A stretch of 64,000 nucleotides of DNA from Pachypanchax playfairii (GCA_006937955.1 SSNP01000243.1:56006-120005); one strand, 5' to 3'. Counted from the first letter of the stretch, positions 26,434-37,479 are shown. Notes: a model not told the origin generated them from the letters alone. Program-made: numbers and translations.

Positions 26434-27480
26434 AGGATGGATCCATCATGGGAGACGTTTTTCTGCATCTCACTTAGAAACAAAGATGGCTCCTTCAATC
26501 AGCTTCTGAACCATTCCCATGATGTTCCTCCCAACGAGTAAAGGAACAAGCTGGTACTGTAAACTAGATCTGGGACATTATAATCCTAAAGCCAAACCAG
26601 GCTGAGGTTGTTTTCAAATGGCATTTACATGAAGATCCAAAATGTTCTAGAGTTTCTTGTTTTCATAACAGACAAAACACATGATAAACATTTGTATTTA
26701 GAACATCTGATCTTTTGGTTTCTGCAGCGATTCACTGATATAAGGTGGATCCAGTCCATTTAAATCTATTGAAGTCTAAATTTCTTCCATTTGTCAAGAG
26801 ATGAGCAACATTTTGAGGGTTGAAGCAAGAAGACTGAAAAACACTGGAGAATAAAACATTCCAGTTAATAAGAGCTAATAATAAGATATAGATCATCATT
26901 GTAGAGCTATAAGGATCTAAGATCATTGTCAATCCCTCGTTACATGTTTTACAGTCATCTACAGATGAGGAACCAGGGGGACCGAGACCCTGGTCAAAAG
27001 AGACGAGGGAGTTAAAACAGACGAGTCACTAAACAGCACTCTGTTTTCTTTTCATTGAATTAAAAACTTTTTTTACCACTCCCCTGTAATGTTTGGATGG
27101 ACAAAGAAGGTTTAAAACAAAGTTTATTGTAAAAATGGGGCTGACAGGAAGCTGTGGAATAAACAGATTATTACGGTGAGCCAAGAGCGCGAGCGTCGCC
27201 GCTGGTAACGTCACAGGCTAAAAAACGAAACAAAGCAGAAGCTCAAACACGAGCAGACGTCATTCACAGTGAGATAATCCAGACTACAATCTAATAACAA
27301 GTCTGATAAACAATCAATAGTCAATAACACAGACTGGGTCCTGTGATGGACTGGTAACCCAACAGGGACAAGCACTGGGTCCTCCACAGCTTTTAAAGGA
27401 TCAGACAGGTGAAACTAAACAGGCTGATTGTTACAGGTGAGGATGATGAGGATGATGAAGCAGCAGGATGTGACAGCCTC
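26434..27480. other. No recognised feature
   Basis: About 1 kb with no convincing exon or mobile element. The short open frames here are not conserved-looking. Confidence 0.4.
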
Positions 27481-27529
27481 TCACAATGAAAATCTGAATG
27501 TAGTCAAATTCATTCACTGTGTGATTAAA

Positions 27530-27700
27530 GTCTGTCAGTTATTCCTGTTCAGGGTCACAGGGAGCTGGTGTCTGTCTCTAGAGGCGGGGCTACACCTGGA
27601 CAGGTTACCAGTCCATCACAGGGCCACATAGTAACAGACAACCACATACACTGTTTGGGATAACTTTGGATGGACGGACGGACGGATTGATGGATGGATG
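27530..27700 (+). repeat. Common fish dispersed repeat with GGAC/GGAT tail
   Basis: GGGTCACAGGGAGCTGGTGT, GAGGCGGGGCTACACCTGGA and CAGTCCATCACAGGGCCACA are blocks of a very common teleost dispersed repeat. It ends in GGACGGAC/GGATGGAT microsatellite. A related copy at 43335-44065 is split by a MITE. Confidence 0.5.
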
Positions 27701-29280
27701 TTAGCTGTTGTGTTTAAACTTCTCATATAGATTTAACATTTAGTTTTTCAATTATTAATGATGTTTTGTATTTCACGCTTCGAGCAGCAGCTCGTTCATA
27801 TTCATTATTCGAATTTGCTGGACTCTGATTGGTTAACAAACTAGCCTATGAGAGCAAGGTATACTGTTTCCTGCCCCGCTGCACATGGTAATAGGACACA
27901 GTCTCTTCCTGTTTGCTACATCTTATGCTAACAGCTTTTAGCCAGCAGCATGCTAGGCGTGGTTTCAACTGCAGGAGCTGATGAATACTAACGAACAAAG
28001 GAGTTGTGATGAAACAGATACAGGCCGTTTGAACTCGGGAGAATTCGGGTTTTATCACCACCTGCGTAGTTTGAGAGATTAAAACTGAAAGAGAAGTTGT
28101 TGACCTGTTTTCACCCACTATGAAGGTAAGAACACCTGTGGAGCTAAAATATTCAACAGAAACCTCAGAAAAAACATTTTTAATGGACGGGTCTCTTTAA
28201 AAGAAAGACAATACACAAATATGCTGTAATGAGATAACTTTATAAAGCATTACTTCCCAAAGCGTGTACAGTATAATAAAGTATATAGAGACAACAGCAA
28301 AATGAATATAAAGTAGGACATCATTTAGAAGTCCTTATACAACATGTGTTTTTAAAAGTTACATTTACAGATTTATTTCTACTGCTCACTGATTTAATCC
28401 TCAAATGTAAATGTAACACAGTGTTAAAAATGCAAAAAATAAAAGTACATTTTTTGGCTAATTTTGGTAAAATCTTATAACTGCATCAGTAATATGCTAT
28501 AAAAAGCTTAAGCCAACAATAACTCTACAAATCAGTAACATGAAGATCTTCAGTACAAACATTAAGGATATGAAACATCGCTGGACTCTTCTGATGAGAG
28601 AACTTAATTAAAAACAACGATCACTCAGCTGTTTCCTGCTCTGGCTGAACTAACATGGAACTGATCCCGTTTGCTCGGTATGTTCAAGTTGTTTATTTTG
28701 TTCTTCACATCATCGTCAGTATGTTGGTGATCTCATGTGGGCTGGTGGAGCGGTGTCATCCTAAACTACTGGAACCTCAGAACCATGATGGAGAACATTT
28801 AGCTCAAAGGCCTGATGGAGAGACATGAAGTGATATTTTTATACAGAACATATTGAGAATTTGGCCAAGTCACACACATAAGGAATTTGGCTGTGGTTCA
28901 CTTTTCCACTTGTACTTACAGACATACAGTATAGAAGACAGACAGCAGATACATTCAGCAGCATCATCTACCATAAATATCTGATTGATGTTTGAAGCTG
29001 TTTGTATAAAAGCTTCAGACATTTTCTTTGTATTTTGATTTCCTGTAATATGATTCCTTAGCAGTGAGAGGAAGTGATGTAAGCATGTTTTAAAGTGCTT
29101 CTGGGTTCTGTTTCTACCATCCAGTGTAAACTAAACTGTGTTCCTGTTTGTAATCCAGAATGACTGATGGAAACACTGACCATCACTCCGGTAATAAACC
29201 AGCTGACTTCATCAGTGAATCCAAGAGAAAGACTCGTGTCCTCCTTCCTGTATCCTGACTGATACACCATCTCGTTACCT
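27701..29280. other. No recognised gene
   Basis: About 1.6 kb with no supported coding exon. A minus-strand open frame at 29058-29270 (70 codons) has no recognisable domain. Confidence 0.35.
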
Positions 29281-29364
29281 GTGTTGGCAACGTTACTTTA
29301 AAAAAGTAATTCGTTATAGTTACTCACTACTTGTTCCAAAAAGTAATTGAGTTATTAACTGAAT

Positions 29365-30190
29365 TAGAGCCTCGCATTTAAGCCCGAGGCCCGAGGGGCC
29401 CGACATGTCGGACACGGGTCGGGCTCTGGTTTTTTTTTTTTACCTGCAAATGAAAGTGATGTGTTGTGTTCATTGTTTATCCAACTTAAATGGCAACATT
29501 TGAATGCAACACCCGCTCTTCCCGCCCCACTCCCTCTCTCACCACCTGCTCTCTCTCACCCCAAACGCCAGCGACTGTCTGTGGAGTTACCGCTACAGCC
29601 ACGTCTGGCCCGCTCGGTGCTGAGAGTCCCGGCAGCAGCAAGGAGCGCACGTTTAGTGCAGCTGGACGGGTCATCGAGGAGAGGAGGACTGGACTCGCCC
29701 CCGACTGTTGATGCTGTTCTGTTTCTGCATGATGCCAAGAAGTACAGTAGGCTTGCTAGGATGTTTTTTAATGTCTAAATAAGGTCAACTGTTACTGTGT
29801 TTTCATACATGTCAACTCTCCCAAATCCAGATTTTCCCGGGAGACTCCCGGATTTTAGTGCCTCTCCCAAAAATCTCCCGGAGTCAACTTTCTCCCGATT
29901 TCCAACAGTTTCCGACTGGCTATTTATATCGATAACACCTGAAGGACCGTCTTACAGAAACAGATTAAATGCTGCAAACGCCCCCGCTGGTACACAACTC
30001 GCTCTTACACGACCAGCACCTGCTACCACCCCCCCACTCCGACGCACCTCAACCACAGTCTCCCTAATTCTACATAAATGTCTCCCTAATTCTGAATTCC
30101 CAAGGTTGACATGTATGTGCATTGTTCGGGGGGCGGGCTGGGCCGGGTTCGGGCTCAGAATATAGGCCCGAGCAGAGCTCTAAAATGAAT
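29365..30190 (+). mobile_element. hAT-type DNA transposon remnant
   Basis: The frame at 29490-29711 contains RTFSAAGRVIEERRTGLAPD, closely resembling the hAT C-terminal dimerisation motif; a neighbouring frame continues it with a VDAVLFLHDA-like end, so a frameshift is present. The block is bounded by TTAGAGC near 29365 and GCTCTAA near 30178, possible short inverted ends. Only the C-terminal part of a transposase is seen, so this is a non-autonomous relic. Confidence 0.55.
29804..30117. mobile_element. 314-bp MITE nested in the hAT remnant
   Basis: CATACATGTCAAC at 29804-29816 is a perfect inverted match to GTTGACATGTATG at 30105-30117. The interior is rich in CTCCC runs and has no coding capacity. 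The superfamily is unknown, and a target duplication is not clear. Confidence 0.6.
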
Positions 30191-30264
30191 TACTCTACAA
30201 AAAGGAACTAGTTAACAGACTATGTTACTAAAAACAGTGGCAACACATAAAATAAATATATATA

Positions 30265-30464
30265 CAGTGGGGCAAAAAAGTATTTAGTCAGCCACCAATT
30301 GTGTAAGTTCTCCCACTTAAAAAGATCAGAGAGGCCTGTAATTTTCATCATAGGTATACCTCAACTATGAGAGACAAAATGAGGAAAAAAAATCCAGAAA
30401 ATCACATTGTCTGATTTTTAAAGAATTTATTTGCAAATTATGGTGGAAAATAAGTATTTGGTCA
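30265..30464 (+). repeat. Left terminal inverted repeat of Tc1 copy 1
   Basis: Inverted match to 31667-31866 over its full length with very few mismatches; it begins with CAGTGGGG next to the TA target. Confidence 0.92.
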
Positions 30465-30576
30465 CCTACAAACAAGTAAGATTTCTGGCTTTCACAGACC
30501 TGTAACTTCTTTAAGAGGCTCCTCGGTCCTCCACTCGTTACCTGTATTAATTGCACCTGTGTGAACTCGTTATCAG

Positions 30577-30584
30577 TATAAAAG
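30577..30584 (+). promoter_or_regulatory. TATA box of Tc1 copy 1
   Basis: TATAAAAG lies 44 bp before the transposase ATG and is conserved in the second copy (from 34212). Its role as promoter is inferred from position. Confidence 0.5.
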
Positions 30585-30627
30585 ACACCTGTCCACAACC
30601 TCAAACAGTCACGCTCCAAACTCCACT

Positions 30628-31650
30628 ATGGCCAAGACCAAAGAGCTGTCAAAGGACACCAGAAACAAAATTGTAGACCTTCACCAGGCTGGGAAGACTG
30701 AATCTGCAATAGGTAAGCAGCTTGGTGTGAAGAAATCAACTGTGGGAGCAATTATTAGAAAATGGAAGACATACAAGACCACTGATAATCTCCCTCGATC
30801 TGGGGCTCCACGCAAGATCTCACCCCGTGGGGTCAAAATGATCACAAGAACGGTGAGCAAAAATCCCAGAACCACACGGAGGGACCTAGTGAATGACCTG
30901 CAGAGAGCTGGGACCAAAGTAACAAAGGCTACCATCAGTAACACACTACGCCGCCAGGGACTCAAATCCTGCAGTGCCAGACGTGTCCCCCTGCTGAAGC
31001 CAGGACACGTCCAGGCCCGTCTGCGGTTTGCTAGAGAGCATTTGGATGATCCAGAAGAGGATTGGGAGAACATCATATGGTCAGATGAAACCAAAATAGA
31101 ACTTTTTGGTAGAAACTCAACTTGTCGTGTTTGGAGGGGAAAGAATGCTGAGTTGGATCCAAAGAACACCATACCTACTGTAAAGCATGGGGGTGGAAAC
31201 ATCATGCTTTGGGGCTGTTTTTCTGCAAGGGGACCAGGACGACTGATCCGTGTAAAGGAAAGAATGAATGGGGCCATGTATCGTAAGATTTTGAGTGAAA
31301 ACCTCCTTCCATCAGCAAGGGCATTGAAAATGAGACGTGGCTGTGTCTTTCAGCATGACAATAATCCCAAACACACCGCCCGGGCAACGAAGGAGTGGCT
31401 TCGTAAGAAGCATTTCAAGGTCCTGGAGTGGCCTAGCCAGTCTCCAGATCTCAACCCCATAGAAAATCTCTGGAGGGAGTTGAAAGTCCGTGTTGCCCAG
31501 CGTCAGCCCCAAAACATCACTGCTCTAGAGGAGATCTGCATGGAGGAATGGGCCAAAATACCAGCAACAGTGTGTGAAAACCTTGTGAAGACTTACAGAA
31601 AACGTTTGACCTCTGTCATTGCCAACAAAGGCTATATAACAAAGTACTGA
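30628..31650 (+). CDS. Tc1-type transposase, intact (340 aa)
   Basis: Cut-and-paste transposase acting on the element's own inverted repeats. Residues about 1-50 form the first helix-turn-helix of the paired-like DNA-binding domain, with GAPRKISPRG at 59-68 as a GRPR-like linker and a second helix-turn-helix to about 120. The catalytic triad is visible as D153 (WSDETKIELFG), D244 (FQHDNNPKHTA) and E279 (DLNPIENLW); 34 residues between the last two make it DD34E. The length is normal for the family, and the start fits the TATA box 44 bp upstream. N246 replaces the usual D after the catalytic HDN motif; the second copy keeps D. No frameshift or stop, so it may be active or only recently silenced. 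Confidence 0.96.
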   Translation: MAKTKELSKDTRNKIVDLHQAGKTESAIGKQLGVKKSTVGAIIRKWKTYKTTDNLPRSGAPRKISPRGVKMITRTVSKNPRTTRRDLVNDLQRAGTKVTKATISNTLRRQGLKSCSARRVPLLKPGHVQARLRFAREHLDDPEEDWENIIWSDETKIELFGRNSTCRVWRGKNAELDPKNTIPTVKHGGGNIMLWGCFSARGPGRLIRVKERMNGAMYRKILSENLLPSARALKMRRGCVFQHDNNPKHTARATKEWLRKKHFKVLEWPSQSPDLNPIENLWRELKVRVAQRQPQNITALEEICMEEWAKIPATVCENLVKTYRKRLTSVIANKGYITKY

Positions 31651-31666
31651 GATTAACTTTTGTTAT

Positions 31667-31866
31667 TGACCAAATACTTATTTTCCACCATAATCTGCAA
31701 ATAAATTCTTTAAAAATCAGACAATGTGATTTTCTGGATTTTTTTTCCTCATTTTGTCTCTCATAGTTGAGGTATACCTATGATGAAAATTACAGGCCTC
31801 TCTGATCTTTTTAAGTGGGAGAACTTACACAATTGGTGGCTGACTAAATACTTTTTTGCCCCACTG
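31667..31866 (+). repeat. Right terminal inverted repeat of Tc1 copy 1
   Basis: Inverted counterpart of 30265-30464, ending TTGCCCCACTG before TA. It also contains an AATAAA (31699-31704) that could serve transposase mRNA 3' processing. Confidence 0.92.
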
Positions 31867-31868
31867 TA

Positions 31869-32440
31869 TATATATTTTTAGAAGGTTTTAACAGTCAGTG
31901 GAAATGAGTAAAACAGACAAGTAATTGTAAATAACTTTCTATATTTATTACAAGTAAACATTCTTGCCCTTGTCCTCAATGGATTTGAAGTAGCGTTTAT
32001 ATCTCTACCATGACAAAGACAACGTTCCTTCAGACTGCTCCAGACTCACCATTTCTGCTGTTTCTGAGGGGTTTTGATTGGCTACCATGAAACATGTGAC
32101 TCTTACTTAGCCAATCGTAATCACTTATCTCGTAACCCACCCAGCCTCCTCATCACCATGTGAGAGTGTGTGATTGTAGCCAGCGATGTGTTCATATTAC
32201 ACAGTTTATTTTACTAGTATATAGTAACACACTGCATTTTATCTTCACTAATGATAATGACATTGTAACGCTAGAAATTGTAATTAATTTGATTATTCCC
32301 TTACTGAAAATTCAAACATGTTGCATCATGCCGATACTTTAAACTGTGTTATTCCAAATACTGCTCATTACCTGCAAAACCTTAAAAGAACTAGACCTAA
32401 CCGGAATTCTTTGTAACACGGTTTATACAGATAAAATCTA
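31869..32440. other. AT-rich repeat-like sequence right of Tc1 copy 1
   Basis: No gene recognised. Together with 29290-29360 it may form an older non-autonomous element into which the hAT remnant and Tc1 inserted, but I cannot define its ends. Confidence 0.3.
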
Positions 32441-32469
32441 ACTATTTCTATGTTTTTGAATTTTTTTAT

Positions 32470-33275
32470 TTCTAAAGTCCCCCTCTGTCGTGGAGCCGTC
32501 ACTGCCCCCTTCTTTTTCTGCTTTGGTAAAGCCTACAATTAAAAATTTGGGGGTCACTCTTGACTCGTCTTAAAATGGACCCACAGATTAATCAGGTAGT
32601 CAGGTCCTGTTTCTTTCATCTCCGCCGGCTGGCCAAGCTAAAATCAGTCCTAAGCAAGAAACAGCTACAGTCAGTTGTCCATGCTTGTGTAACGTCACGT
32701 CTGGACTATGCTAACTCGCTTTTATATGGTGCTCCCTCCTCCTCTGTGGTGCGGCTTCAATTGGTGCAGAAAACTGCTGCAAGGTTTCTGACGGGTACAG
32801 ACCGGAGCCGGCACATCACTCCTGTACTGGCCAAATTACACTGGCTTCCAGTCCGCTTTAAGATCCTTCTGTTGGTATATAAATCATTGCACGCAATGCC
32901 CCCCTCTTATTTAACACAGCTTTTAAGCCCTTATGTTCCACCGTGAACCCTGAGGTCCTCTGAACAGCAACTTCTGCTTGTTCTCCCTGACAGCTATAAG
33001 GGAACCAACTCCCCCTGATGGTCCGACTTATCCTTTCCTTTCCCACTTTTAAAATACGTTTAAAGAAATGTTTTTATTCCCTGGCCTTCTCGGCTGAGGC
33101 GGTTTAACCCTTGTGATGTCATTTTTGTTTTTATTTTATAGTTTTTATTACTTTTATTTACTTTTACTTGTGCTGCTCGATCTTAGTCAGTTTGTGTTTT
33201 ATTGTCTTGTACAGCACTTTGGTAACGGCGTTGTCGCCATTTAAATGTGCTTTATCAATAAAGGTTGATGATGAC
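32470..33275 (+). pseudogene. L2/Rex-type LINE reverse transcriptase 3' fragment
   Basis: The 128-codon frame at 32560-32946 has VVRSCFFHLRRLAKLKSVLS, TSRLDYANSLLYGAPSS, LQLVQKTAARFLTGT and ITPVLAKLHWLPVRFKILLL, the end of an L2-group reverse transcriptase. A stop follows LLSPYVPP where the family normally continues, and degenerate coding and a TTTATCAATAAAGG-type 3' end follow to about 33275. The 5' part is missing, as usual for LINE insertions. Confidence 0.85.
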
Positions 33276-33594
33276 GATTCCATGAAAGAAGAAGTTATTT
33301 CTTCATGAAGGTGTTAAAAATGTTTGTTTGACGTGGTGATTGTGTGGAAGAAGAAACTGGTCTTGGGTCTGGTGGTTTTGGTGGACAGTGATCTGTAGCT
33401 CCGCCCTCAGGGGAGAGAAGAGGTGAGATCCTGGTGAGAAGGTCCGATCAGTAAGTAAGAAAAGAAATAAATTTAACACACCTTTAATAAGTTTTCTCTG
33501 GTCTGGGATCAAACAAAACATTTTGACATCTTTACTGTTGTCTTTGAAGATGTGTTAGAGTCTCTAAGTGTGAATGTATTCTGTAATTGTTTAC

Positions 33595-33722
33595 CTGATC
33601 ATCTTCTCCACCTCCCACATCCTCATGAAGATCAGTTTCTCTGATGTTATCATCTTTAGGTAGAGGCGACTTCTTCACCAGTCTTTTCCAGCGTACAAAC
33701 AGAAACACCAGCAGCACCGTCA
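33595..33722 (-). CDS. Cadherin-like exon: transmembrane end and start of cytoplasmic tail
   Basis: On the minus strand a 128-nt exon (phase 2, then 42 codons) is bounded by TTGTTCAG and GTAAAC. It encodes a hydrophobic TVLLVFLFV stretch, then basic WKRLVKK, then SPLPKDDNIRETDL and GGGEDDQ. The pattern membrane-RRxx-PLxPxDDxRx-GGGEEDQ is characteristic of the exon that starts the classical cadherin cytoplasmic domain. I find no further cadherin exons: the next one (catenin-binding region) should lie to the left, where only intron-like and LINE sequence is visible. It may be an isolated, duplicated or decaying piece of a cadherin gene, or part of a gene whose other exons are outside the window. 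Confidence 0.55.
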
Positions 33723-33899
33723 CTGAACAAAAAGGACAAAGTTCAAAAAGTTTTTTAAAAAAAAGGCAACTGAACATGTTTTTCTGTTTCAGTTTTTATC
33801 TAAAAGGTCTCTTCAGTTTTGATCATGTTTCAGGAGTTTCATGTTTATAAGTTGTTATGACCAACGTATCAAAAAGGTCACTGATAAATAATATATATA

Positions 33900-35491
33900 C
33901 AGTGGGGCAAAAAAGTATTTAGTCAGCCACCAATTGTGTAAGTTCTCCCACTTAAAAAGATCAGAGAGGCCTGTAATTTTCATCATAGGTATACCTCAAC
34001 TATGAGAGACAAAATGAGGAAAAAAAATCCAGAAAATCACATTGTCTGATTTTTAAAGAATTTATTTGCAAATTATGGTGGAAAATAAGTATTTGGTCAC
34101 CTACAAACAAGTAAGATTTCTGGCTTTCACAGACCTGTAACTTCTTTAAGAGGCTCCTCGGTCCTCCACTCGTTACCTGTATTAATGGCACCTGTGTGAA
34201 CTCGTTATCAGTATAAAAGACACCTGTCCACAACCTCAAACAGTCACGCTCCAAACTCCACTATGGCCAAGACCAAAGAGCTGTCAAAGGACACCAGAAA
34301 CAAAATTGTAGACCTTCACCAGGCTGGGAAGACTGAATCTGCAATAGGTAAGCAGCTTGGTGTGAAGAAATCAACTGTGGGAGCAATTATTAGAAAATGG
34401 AAGACATACAAGACCACTGATAATCTCCCTCGATCTGGGGCTCCACGCAAGATCTCACCCCGTGGGGTCAAAATGATCACAAGAACGATGAGCAAAAATC
34501 CCCGAACCACACGGAGGGACCTAGTGAATGACCTGCAGAGAGCTGGGACCAAAGTAACAAAGGCTACCATCAGTAACACACTACGCCGCCAGGGACTCAA
34601 ATCCTGCAGTGCCAGACGTGTCCTCCTGCTGAAGCCAGGACACGTCCAGGCCCGTCTGCGGTTTGCTAGAGAGCACCAGAAGAGGATTGGGAGAACATCA
34701 TATGGTCAGATGAAACCAAAATAGAACTTTTTGGTAGAAACTCAACTTGTCGTGTTTGGAGGGGAAAGAATGCTGAGTTGGATCCAAAGAACACCATACC
34801 TACTGTAAAGCATGGGGGTGGAAACATCATGCTTTGGGGCTGTTTTTCTGCAAGGGGACCAGGACGACTGATCCGTGTAAAGGAAAGAATGAATGGGGCC
34901 ATGTATCGTAAGATTTTGAGTGAAAACCTCCTTCCATCAGCAAGGGCATTGAAAATGAGACGTGGCTGGGTCTTTCAGCATGACAATGATCCCAAACACA
35001 CCGCCCGGGCAACGAAGGAGTGGCTTCGTAAGAAGCATTTCAAGGTCCTGGAGTGGCCTAGCCAGTCTCCAGATCTCAACCCCATAGAAAATCTCTGGAG
35101 GGAGTTGAAAGTCCGTGTTGCCCAGCGTCAGCCCCAAAACATCACTGCTCTAGAGGAGATCTGCACGGAGGAATGGGCCAAAATACCAGCAACAGTGTGT
35201 GAAAACCTTGTGAAGACTTACAGAAAACGTTTGACCTCAGTCATTGCCAACAAAGGCTATATAACAAAGTATTGAGATTAACTTTTGTTATTGACCAAAT
35301 ACTTATTTTCCACCATAATTTGCAAATAAATTCTTTAAAAATCAGACAATGTGATTTTCTGGATTTATTTTCCTCATTTTGTCTCTCATAGTTGAGGTAT
35401 ACCTATGATGAAAATTACAGGCCTCTCTGATCTTTTTAAGTGGGAGAACTTACACAATTGGTGGCTGACTAAATACTTTTTTGCCCCACTG
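33900..35491 (+). mobile_element. Tc1/mariner transposon, second copy (1592 bp)
   Basis: Same TIRs and organisation as 30265-31866, flanked by TA at 33898-33899 and 35492-35493. It is shorter by exactly 10 bp, all from one deletion in the transposase. Otherwise the two copies differ at only scattered bases, so both are recent. Its right end abuts the minus-strand DIRS gag fragment. Confidence 0.96.
34263..35275 (+). pseudogene. Tc1-type transposase broken by a 10-bp deletion
   Basis: The frame from 34263 matches the intact transposase until about residue 138, where ten bases present in copy 1 are missing near 34676. The reading frame shifts and stops at 34724. The remaining catalytic part, with FQHDNDPKHTA and PIENLW, continues in another frame to 35275. 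The region holding the first catalytic Asp is out of frame, so no functional protein is expected. Confidence 0.93.
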
Positions 35492-35493
35492 TA

Positions 35494-36838
35494 ACTCAGC
35501 TTGGCAAGCTGAAAGCATGGAGGAAACATTGAGGTCCCTGACGGAAGTGCCTTGTCGTTTAGTACCAACTGGAAGTGGTCCGTTTTTGAAGCCAGTGTGG
35601 GAGGTCTGAAGGATGTCGCCGACAGCCGTGGGTGCAGGTGCAGGTGCTGCTACCAGCAGTTCCGTGGGTGGCATACAGAGCATTCTATCTTTCTCCATAT
35701 CCTCAAAATCCAGCAAAGAGGTCCCCTGTATAGGGGTCTTTTGGCTGAAGGGGCGGTCCGCCCAAGATGTTTGCACCTCCTCAAGGAGTTCTGGGAAGAA
35801 GTGGCTTTGTTGTCCTTGCAGACTGGGGTAACCGCTTTCCTTCATAACGGGATCGAACAGTTTTAGCCATGACGGACAGTCATGGGATGTTTAGCCTAGA
35901 TGCAGCACGTTTGCAAACTGACTGCATATCTAGCTGAGAGGCCGCCACATCCCGCGGTGAGGACAAGACACATGGCTGTGCACCCTGGGTGGAGGGAAGG
36001 AAGGTGTCTTCTTCCTCGTCATCCTCTGATATGAGGAGCCCATTGGTGTCTTCAAATTCGTCCTCGTAGTCCAACTCCAGCATGTCCTCTGCGGGCTGGT
36101 CCATGTTGGTCAGGTCGAGCTGGGAACCCCAGCTGGACACAGCATACGGTTCCGGTTCCTGGAGGGCATGACTGTCGACAGGTGTGGGCGGCGGCTCGGC
36201 TGTCGGCAGGTAATGGTCCCTCCCCAACAAAGTAGTTTAGCGTGCTAGTCGTAGGCGCAGAGTCTTAATGGTGAAGCGTGCACAGTGCTCGCATGACCGA
36301 GGGTTATCCATTGCTTGTCGGGCATGTTCCAGCCCGAGGCAACACGAGCAGACATGGTGTAGATCCTTGCTCGAAATCTTGTTCCCACAGGTACAGAGGT
36401 AAGCCACTGTGCCTTCTACTTCTCTGGTGTGAGAAGTAGCATCCATATCGATAAACCGGCGTGTTTAGCTGAGGAATGTGGGCAGCACGCGGATAAATAA
36501 AAACAGCCGCACTGGTGTGTGGAGACTGTGTAAACGTGCTCTAACCTATGGTGAAGGCCAGAGCAGGAAAAACAAGCTAGCGCTCGACGACGGAGAATAA
36601 AAGTAACTGGCTCCATGAACAGTTGAGCTAGCTTGGTGGCGATAAGCTGCTAATGAAGCGAGAAGAGGTGATTGAATGGTGCTACGTGGTGACGCATGCT
36701 ACTTATAGTGGCGTGTGACGTAGATGTCTCGATCACCAGCCAATCAGGATTGGCGTAATGAGATAAGCGCTTCTGAGGAATCCGCCGGGGGGGCGTATCC
36801 CATAGTGAGACATCAAAACTAATGTTATGAAAGAGAAC
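35494..36838 (-). mobile_element. DIRS retrotransposon fragment (5' end and gag), element 1
   Basis: On the minus strand the element starts GTTCTCTTTCATAACATTAG at 36838, comparable to the GTTCTATTTCAT start of the plus-strand DIRS at 37082. A decayed gag follows (36446 to about 35500) and the sequence stops at the Tc1 insertion. No DIRS sequence continues left of the Tc1, so the element is truncated there. Confidence 0.7.
35500..36446 (-). pseudogene. DIRS gag-like protein, decayed
   Basis: The N-terminal 69 codons (36446-36237) carry cysteine/histidine motifs CTCGNK, DLHHVCSCCLGLEHA and CEHCARF, the same layout as in the DIRS copy at 56058. An in-frame stop at 36237-36239 separates an acidic stretch (to 35880) from further gag-like sequence in a shifted frame (35845-35500). 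One stop and one frameshift make it a pseudogene. Confidence 0.7.
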
Positions 36839-37081
36839 TAACGCTACGGAAACTCCGGGGAGCGAAAAAGCGCCACTACACAAAAACTTGATCTATTTAT
36901 CTTTTAAATTGCCCGCAACAAAAAATTCGAATGAATTAATTTAATCGACAGGCAAAAAACAATCAAAGACTCAAACAATCTTCTTCATGCTCTTTGTACT
37001 CAGCTCAAAGTCACTCTCCCTGTGTTACCACATCTAAGTTCTACATAAAAACATTTCAATTAAATTGATAAAATAACAACA
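36839..37081. other. 243-bp spacer between two head-to-head DIRS elements
   Basis: AT-rich sequence with no recognised feature, between the 5' ends of the minus-strand and plus-strand DIRS elements. Confidence 0.5.
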
Positions 37082-37260
37082 GTTCTATTTCATTCTTCCT
37101 GACCACCAGAGGACGGTGCTTAGCACCTGGATATCTACATGTGCGCAGCACAGAGGTCGAGAAAATAATACCAACAAAGTCACGCCATTGGACGTGACCT
37201 GGGTGACGTCAGTGGTGGTCTTATACACCCGACACACCCAGCGCTCGTTTCTTTTATACA
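37082..37260 (+). repeat. Left inverted terminal repeat of DIRS element 2
   Basis: Contains GAGGACGGTGCTTAGCACCT and continues through CGACACACCCAGCGCTCG, inverted with respect to 42043-42237. TTATACACC near its inner part may be promoter-like. Confidence 0.9.
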
Positions 37261-37479
37261 TTCTCGCATCGTATAGAGGTTGGATTTATCGTATTAGATT
37301 GCCGCTCTCGCCTGTAGCCTCGCAACTCAGTCAGTTGGAGCTACGTGTCTTCCCACGTCCTCCAGAGGCTGCGAGACACGGCCCCACAGATTTTATTCGC
37401 CACTTCGAGAGGACACACCTGCCGTAAGTGCATTTTTTTCATCGGTCAAAGCAATTAAGCTAGCTACCTGTTTGAGTAC

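Larger units (their letters stand above)
30265..31866 (+). mobile_element. Tc1/mariner transposon, complete copy (1602 bp)
   Basis: Long inverted terminal repeats of about 200 bp (30265-30464 and 31667-31866) start CAGTGGGGCAAAAAAG and are flanked by TA at 30263-30264 and 31867-31868, the target site of this superfamily. One uninterrupted transposase lies between them. The structure resembles the IR-DR group of fish Tc1 elements (Sleeping Beauty-like layout). Closely similar Tc1 elements are widespread in teleosts and have been reported in lampreys. Confidence 0.97.

Noticed and set aside
30681..31277. Minus-strand 198-codon frame
   Set aside because: It is the antisense shadow of the intact Tc1 transposase, repeated at the second copy.
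33303..33521. Next cadherin exon (catenin-binding part)
   Set aside because: The minus-strand frame lacks the expected DYDLSQLHRGL-like start and no suitable acceptor precedes it.
35450..35866. Plus-strand frames around 35552-35866 as genes
   Set aside because: They are antisense to the decayed DIRS gag.
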